From Spirochaetales bacterium (GTDB taxonomy: Bacteria; Spirochaetota; Spirochaetia; SPDA01): DNA of 8,248 nt. The stretch spans positions 1 to 8,248 of the forward strand of contig SPDA01000066.1 in the NCBI GenBank assembly GCA_004525155.1, read 5' to 3'. The notes beneath the pieces are model-generated. The model was given only the letters and a program-made list of their open reading frames with translations. It did no database searches and was not told the origin of the DNA. Positions 6,247 to 8,248 of the stretch are shown piece by piece. Both the position numbers and the translations under genes were made by a program. The first letter of the stretch is position 1. Every line of letters starts with the position of its first letter.

Positions 6247-7269
6247 TTACGCTCCTAATTTTTTCACTGTCCGCCTGGGCACTATTGTCCCTTTGAAAGA
6301 TAATTTTTCCGCCCCGCTCAATTCTCCCTTTATAAGGCCGGTAAGCGTTTTGAGTGCCGCCGTGCCCATTTCTCTTTTGTTGAATTTAACGGTGGTGAGG
6401 GGAGGCTCCACATATTCGCTTAAAAGAATATCGTCCATGCCGATTATGGATACATCCTCCGGAATGGAAAGTCCCATGTCCTTAACGGAGCGCATGGCGC
6501 CGACCGCATAGATATCGGCCGCGCAGAACACCGCCGTCGGTTTAGACTTAAGGCCGAGTATCGCAGTCATGCAGGTATACCCTGTATCGGCATTCGAGTC
6601 GCCGGCGCCGAGCTGAATGTAACCGTCCGGAACCGGCTTTCCCGCTTTTTTCATGGCCAGGCGGAAACCGGCAAGCGTCTGGCTGCCGTATCTCCTGTAT
6701 TTACTCTCGCCGATATAAGCGATACGTTCATGCCCGCACTGAAGAAGGTATGAGGCCGCCTTTTCGGCCCCATCCGCATAATCAGGTTCCACTGCCGGGA
6801 GGTCCTTGATGCGGAAATGTTCGTCGACAAGGACAATGGGGAGGCCGAACTTCCGTATTTCGCCGATTATTGTAAGGGGGAGTTCGCCGATTATGATGAT
6901 GCCGTCAACATCCCGGTTTTTTATCATCTCGGGGATGGCCGGCTGTTTTCCGGTTTTGATACTGGTGAAAACCGCGTTATAGCCGTAATCATCGCAATTG
7001 TTGAGGATTGCGCCGGTTATCTCAACATGAAAGAGGTGATCGAGAGGCGAGCGGTGCTCCTCGTGCAGTATGCCGATATTGTTCGTGTATTTAAGCAGCA
7101 GCCGTCTCGCCTGCTGATTGGGAATATACTTGACATCCTCAATAATCTTAAGTATCCGGCTTCTCGTAGGCTCACTTATGCCCTTCCTTCCGTTAAGGGC
7201 GATCGAAACGGCAGAGGGTGAAACGTTTGCCATGCGGGCAATATCGATAATGGTCAACGGAGGTTTCAT
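6247..7269 (-). CDS. LacI-family transcriptional regulator
   Basis: 340 residues, the full usual length. An N-terminal helix-turn-helix (TIIDIARMANVSPSAVSIAL, residues 6-25, then NGRKGIS) leads to a hinge at about 51-61 (NQQARRLLLKY). From about residue 64 a periplasmic-binding-protein-like sensor domain follows, including DVDGIIIIGE, PIVLVDEHF, GHERIAYIG (179-187), PTAVFCAADIYAVGAMR (244-260) and PEDVSIIGMDD (270-280). Such proteins bind palindromic operators and are released by a sugar or metabolite ligand. Recognition-helix positions equivalent to Tyr17, Gln18 and Arg22 of LacI are Pro18, Ser19 and Ile23, so DNA specificity should differ from LacI. The start is fixed because the next Met (13) lies inside the DNA-binding motif. 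The gene lies just upstream of the operon promoter and is the obvious candidate for its local repressor. Confidence 0.95.
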   Translation of the reverse strand: MKPPLTIIDIARMANVSPSAVSIALNGRKGISEPTRSRILKIIEDVKYIPNQQARRLLLKYTNNIGILHEEHRSPLDHLFHVEITGAILNNCDDYGYNAVFTSIKTGKQPAIPEMIKNRDVDGIIIIGELPLTIIGEIRKFGLPIVLVDEHFRIKDLPAVEPDYADGAEKAASYLLQCGHERIAYIGESKYRRYGSQTLAGFRLAMKKAGKPVPDGYIQLGAGDSNADTGYTCMTAILGLKSKPTAVFCAADIYAVGAMRSVKDMGLSIPEDVSIIGMDDILLSEYVEPPLTTVKFNKREMGTAALKTLTGLIKGELSGAEKLSFKGTIVPRRTVKKLGA

Positions 7270-7280
7270 AGAGCGCTATA

Positions 7281-7309
7281 AGTATATAACGTATCCCCGG
7301 GCAAGGCAA
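7281..7309 (-). promoter_or_regulatory. Probable promoter of the LacI-type regulator gene
   Basis: TTGCCT (7304-7309) and TATACT (7281-7286) are separated by 17 bases on the minus strand; they match the sigma70 consensus at 4/6 and 5/6 positions. The -10 box ends only 11 bases before the ATG, so the transcript would begin about 5 bases upstream of the start codon. There is no Shine-Dalgarno sequence there, which fits a leaderless or near-leaderless, weakly translated regulator mRNA. Confidence 0.6.
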
Positions 7310-7343
7310 TCCGCGTAATTTTTTAAAATGCCTTCCGCGGCTT

Positions 7344-7365
7344 AAAAAACAGCCGGCGCCTGTTT
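7344..7365 (-). terminator. Probable intrinsic terminator of the SDR gene
   Basis: On the minus strand AAACAG, a GCGCCGG loop and CTGTTT form a short hairpin whose last T's continue into a run of six T (7344-7349). The stem begins inside the SDR stop codon. It is only 6 bp, so termination may be incomplete, but its position between the SDR and the regulator promoter fits a transcription-unit boundary. Confidence 0.6.
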
Positions 7366-8188
7366 ACCGTTCCTCTTCTCCCGGCTGTTTCATTCTATTG
7401 TAGGTCTTTTTCACTGCCCCGTAAAACACCGGCCGCACGATCACTGCAAACAGGAGGGCCTGCAGCTTTCCTGACCAGCCGGGTACGATGAGCCGCCTTC
7501 CCCTGAACATCCGGTCAAGGGCGGTTTTAGCGAGGCGCTCCGGCGGAAGAAGCGTCTTCCTTACCATGGCCGGAATAAAAACATTGTTATTGGCAAAGAA
7601 AGGGGTATCCACACCGCCGGGCACGAGACAGGACACGGTGACGCCGCGCCGCCTCAACTCCAGCCGGAGACTTTCCGAAAGGAACCGCACGTAATTCTTG
7701 CTGGCCCCGTATGTTAAAGAGGAAGGGTCGTGGAAGAGGGAGGAGATGGAAGCGATATTGAGTATCCAGCCCTCCCCGCGCTCCGCCATGCGGCTTCCGA
7801 AGAAGAGGCACAGTTCCGTCAGGGCGCAAACGTGCAGCGACAGGAGTTTTACCGCCAGCGAGGGGTTTGAAAATTCCTCTTCCAGGTTTGCATAGATGCC
7901 GGCGGAGTTGACGAGCAAATCCACCGGCTCTCCCGCAGCGGCAATCTTTCCGCAAAGTTCCGCCGCGCCCCCTGGAGCGGCCAGGTCCTGTGGCAGGAGG
8001 ATTGGGCGGGCGCCGGAGCGAGCGGCGATTTCATCGGCAATCCCTGCCATGGGTTTTTCCCGAACATCGGTCAGCAGCAGCCTCCATCCCCGCAGCGCAA
8101 GCTCCCCGGCCATGGCTGCCCCTATGCCGCCGCCAGCGCCGGTAATGAGCGCGCAGCCCCTCCGGGAAGTATTCTCCGCGGCCGTCAC
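7364..8188 (-). CDS. Short-chain dehydrogenase/reductase (classical SDR)
   Basis: 274-residue NAD(P)-dependent oxidoreductase with a complete classical SDR core: TGAGGGIG (16-23) for the dinucleotide, D41 at the end of the second strand (suggesting NAD(H) preference), D68 contacting adenine, NSAG (94-97, a variant of NNAG), and catalytic S147, Y160 and K164 (YGASK). PGGVDTPF follows at 190-197. The C-terminus (about 234-262) is hydrophobic and basic and could touch the membrane, as in some lipid- or fatty-acid-related SDRs. The GTG start (8186-8188) has AAAGGA (8195-8200) 6 bases upstream, and the frame is closed by a TGA eleven codons further upstream with no ATG between. It overlaps the preceding gene by GTGA and is separated from the regulator by a terminator, so it probably belongs to a different operon. 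The substrate is unknown. Confidence 0.9.
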   Translation of the reverse strand: MTAAENTSRRGCALITGAGGGIGAAMAGELALRGWRLLLTDVREKPMAGIADEIAARSGARPILLPQDLAAPGGAAELCGKIAAAGEPVDLLVNSAGIYANLEEEFSNPSLAVKLLSLHVCALTELCLFFGSRMAERGEGWILNIASISSLFHDPSSLTYGASKNYVRFLSESLRLELRRRGVTVSCLVPGGVDTPFFANNNVFIPAMVRKTLLPPERLAKTALDRMFRGRRLIVPGWSGKLQALLFAVIVRPVFYGAVKKTYNRMKQPGEEER

Positions 8189-8248
8189 CGGGCTTCCTTT
8201 GTGTAAAATCCTTTGACTTCAGCATCCTCTGTGAGAAGCGATAAATCC
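8185..8248 (-). CDS. C-terminal end of an unidentified upstream gene
   Basis: An open frame enters from the right edge and ends in TGA at 8185-8187, overlapping the SDR GTG as GTGA. The visible 20 residues are hydrophilic and end in VKGFYTKEAR, which looks like a natural protein tail, and the four-base overlap is typical of coupled genes. It is too short to assign to a family. The alternative, a non-coding leader of the SDR gene, is possible but explains the GTGA overlap less well. Confidence 0.55.
   Translation of the reverse strand, partial: DLSLLTEDAEVKGFYTKEAR

Noticed and set aside
7328..7342. GCC...GGC inverted triplets downstream of the SDR terminator
   Set aside because: Only three base pairs are supported; the hairpin at 7344-7365 is the better terminator.
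8031..8225. Minus-strand open frame starting with ATG upstream of the SDR
   Set aside because: It runs through the SDR coding region in another frame, and the Arg-rich product looks like an out-of-frame reading; the GTG-started SDR has all catalytic motifs.
1..8248. CRISPR arrays, tRNA/rRNA genes, insertion sequences
   Set aside because: No regularly spaced repeats, cloverleaf-like segments, transposase motifs or terminal inverted repeats were seen by eye.

Overview
The window reads as one catabolic-looking gene cluster, entirely on the minus strand, from a bacterium of moderate G+C. The best taxonomic hint is the binding-protein leader, whose mature end begins GGQKE after a VFA cleavage site without a lipobox cysteine. 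This style is common in Spirochaetota (Treponema/Spirochaeta relatives), so a spirochaete is my tentative inference. No RNA genes, mobile elements, CRISPR arrays or intact plus-strand genes were seen, and no gene-free stretch exceeds 100 bases.

Layout in transcription order, from the right edge leftwards. (1) 8248-7364: the last 20 codons of an unidentified gene overlap, by GTGA, a short-chain dehydrogenase/reductase (SDR) that ends in a likely intrinsic terminator. (2) 7309-6247: a LacI-family regulator whose own promoter lies so close to its ATG that the mRNA would be leaderless or nearly so. (3) 6229-6182: a strong sigma70-type promoter (consensus -35 and -10, 18-base spacer) abutting the perfect-armed palindrome AACTAAAAGGTTTTAGTT, a candidate operator for the adjacent repressor. 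(4) 6167-1: a six-gene operon coding for a DegT/DnrJ/EryC1/StrS aminotransferase, a hydroxypyruvate-isomerase-like TIM-barrel enzyme, a UroD/MtaA-like protein, a periplasmic sugar-binding protein, and two CUT1 ABC permeases. The second permease runs off the left edge. The three enzyme genes are separated by 11 and 2 bases, and the permease genes overlap by ATGA. Hairpins flank the binding-protein gene.

How it may work (inference): the repressor senses an imported carbohydrate or its derivative and releases the operon promoter. The binding protein and permeases import the compound using an ATPase encoded elsewhere, and the three enzymes process it. A PLP sugar aminotransferase combined with an Hyi-like isomerase and an MtaA-like protein is not a pathway I can name. 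An amino sugar, aminocyclitol or methylated sugar derivative is a reasonable hypothesis, but the substrate cannot be read from the sequence. This uncharacterised combination is the most interesting content of the window.
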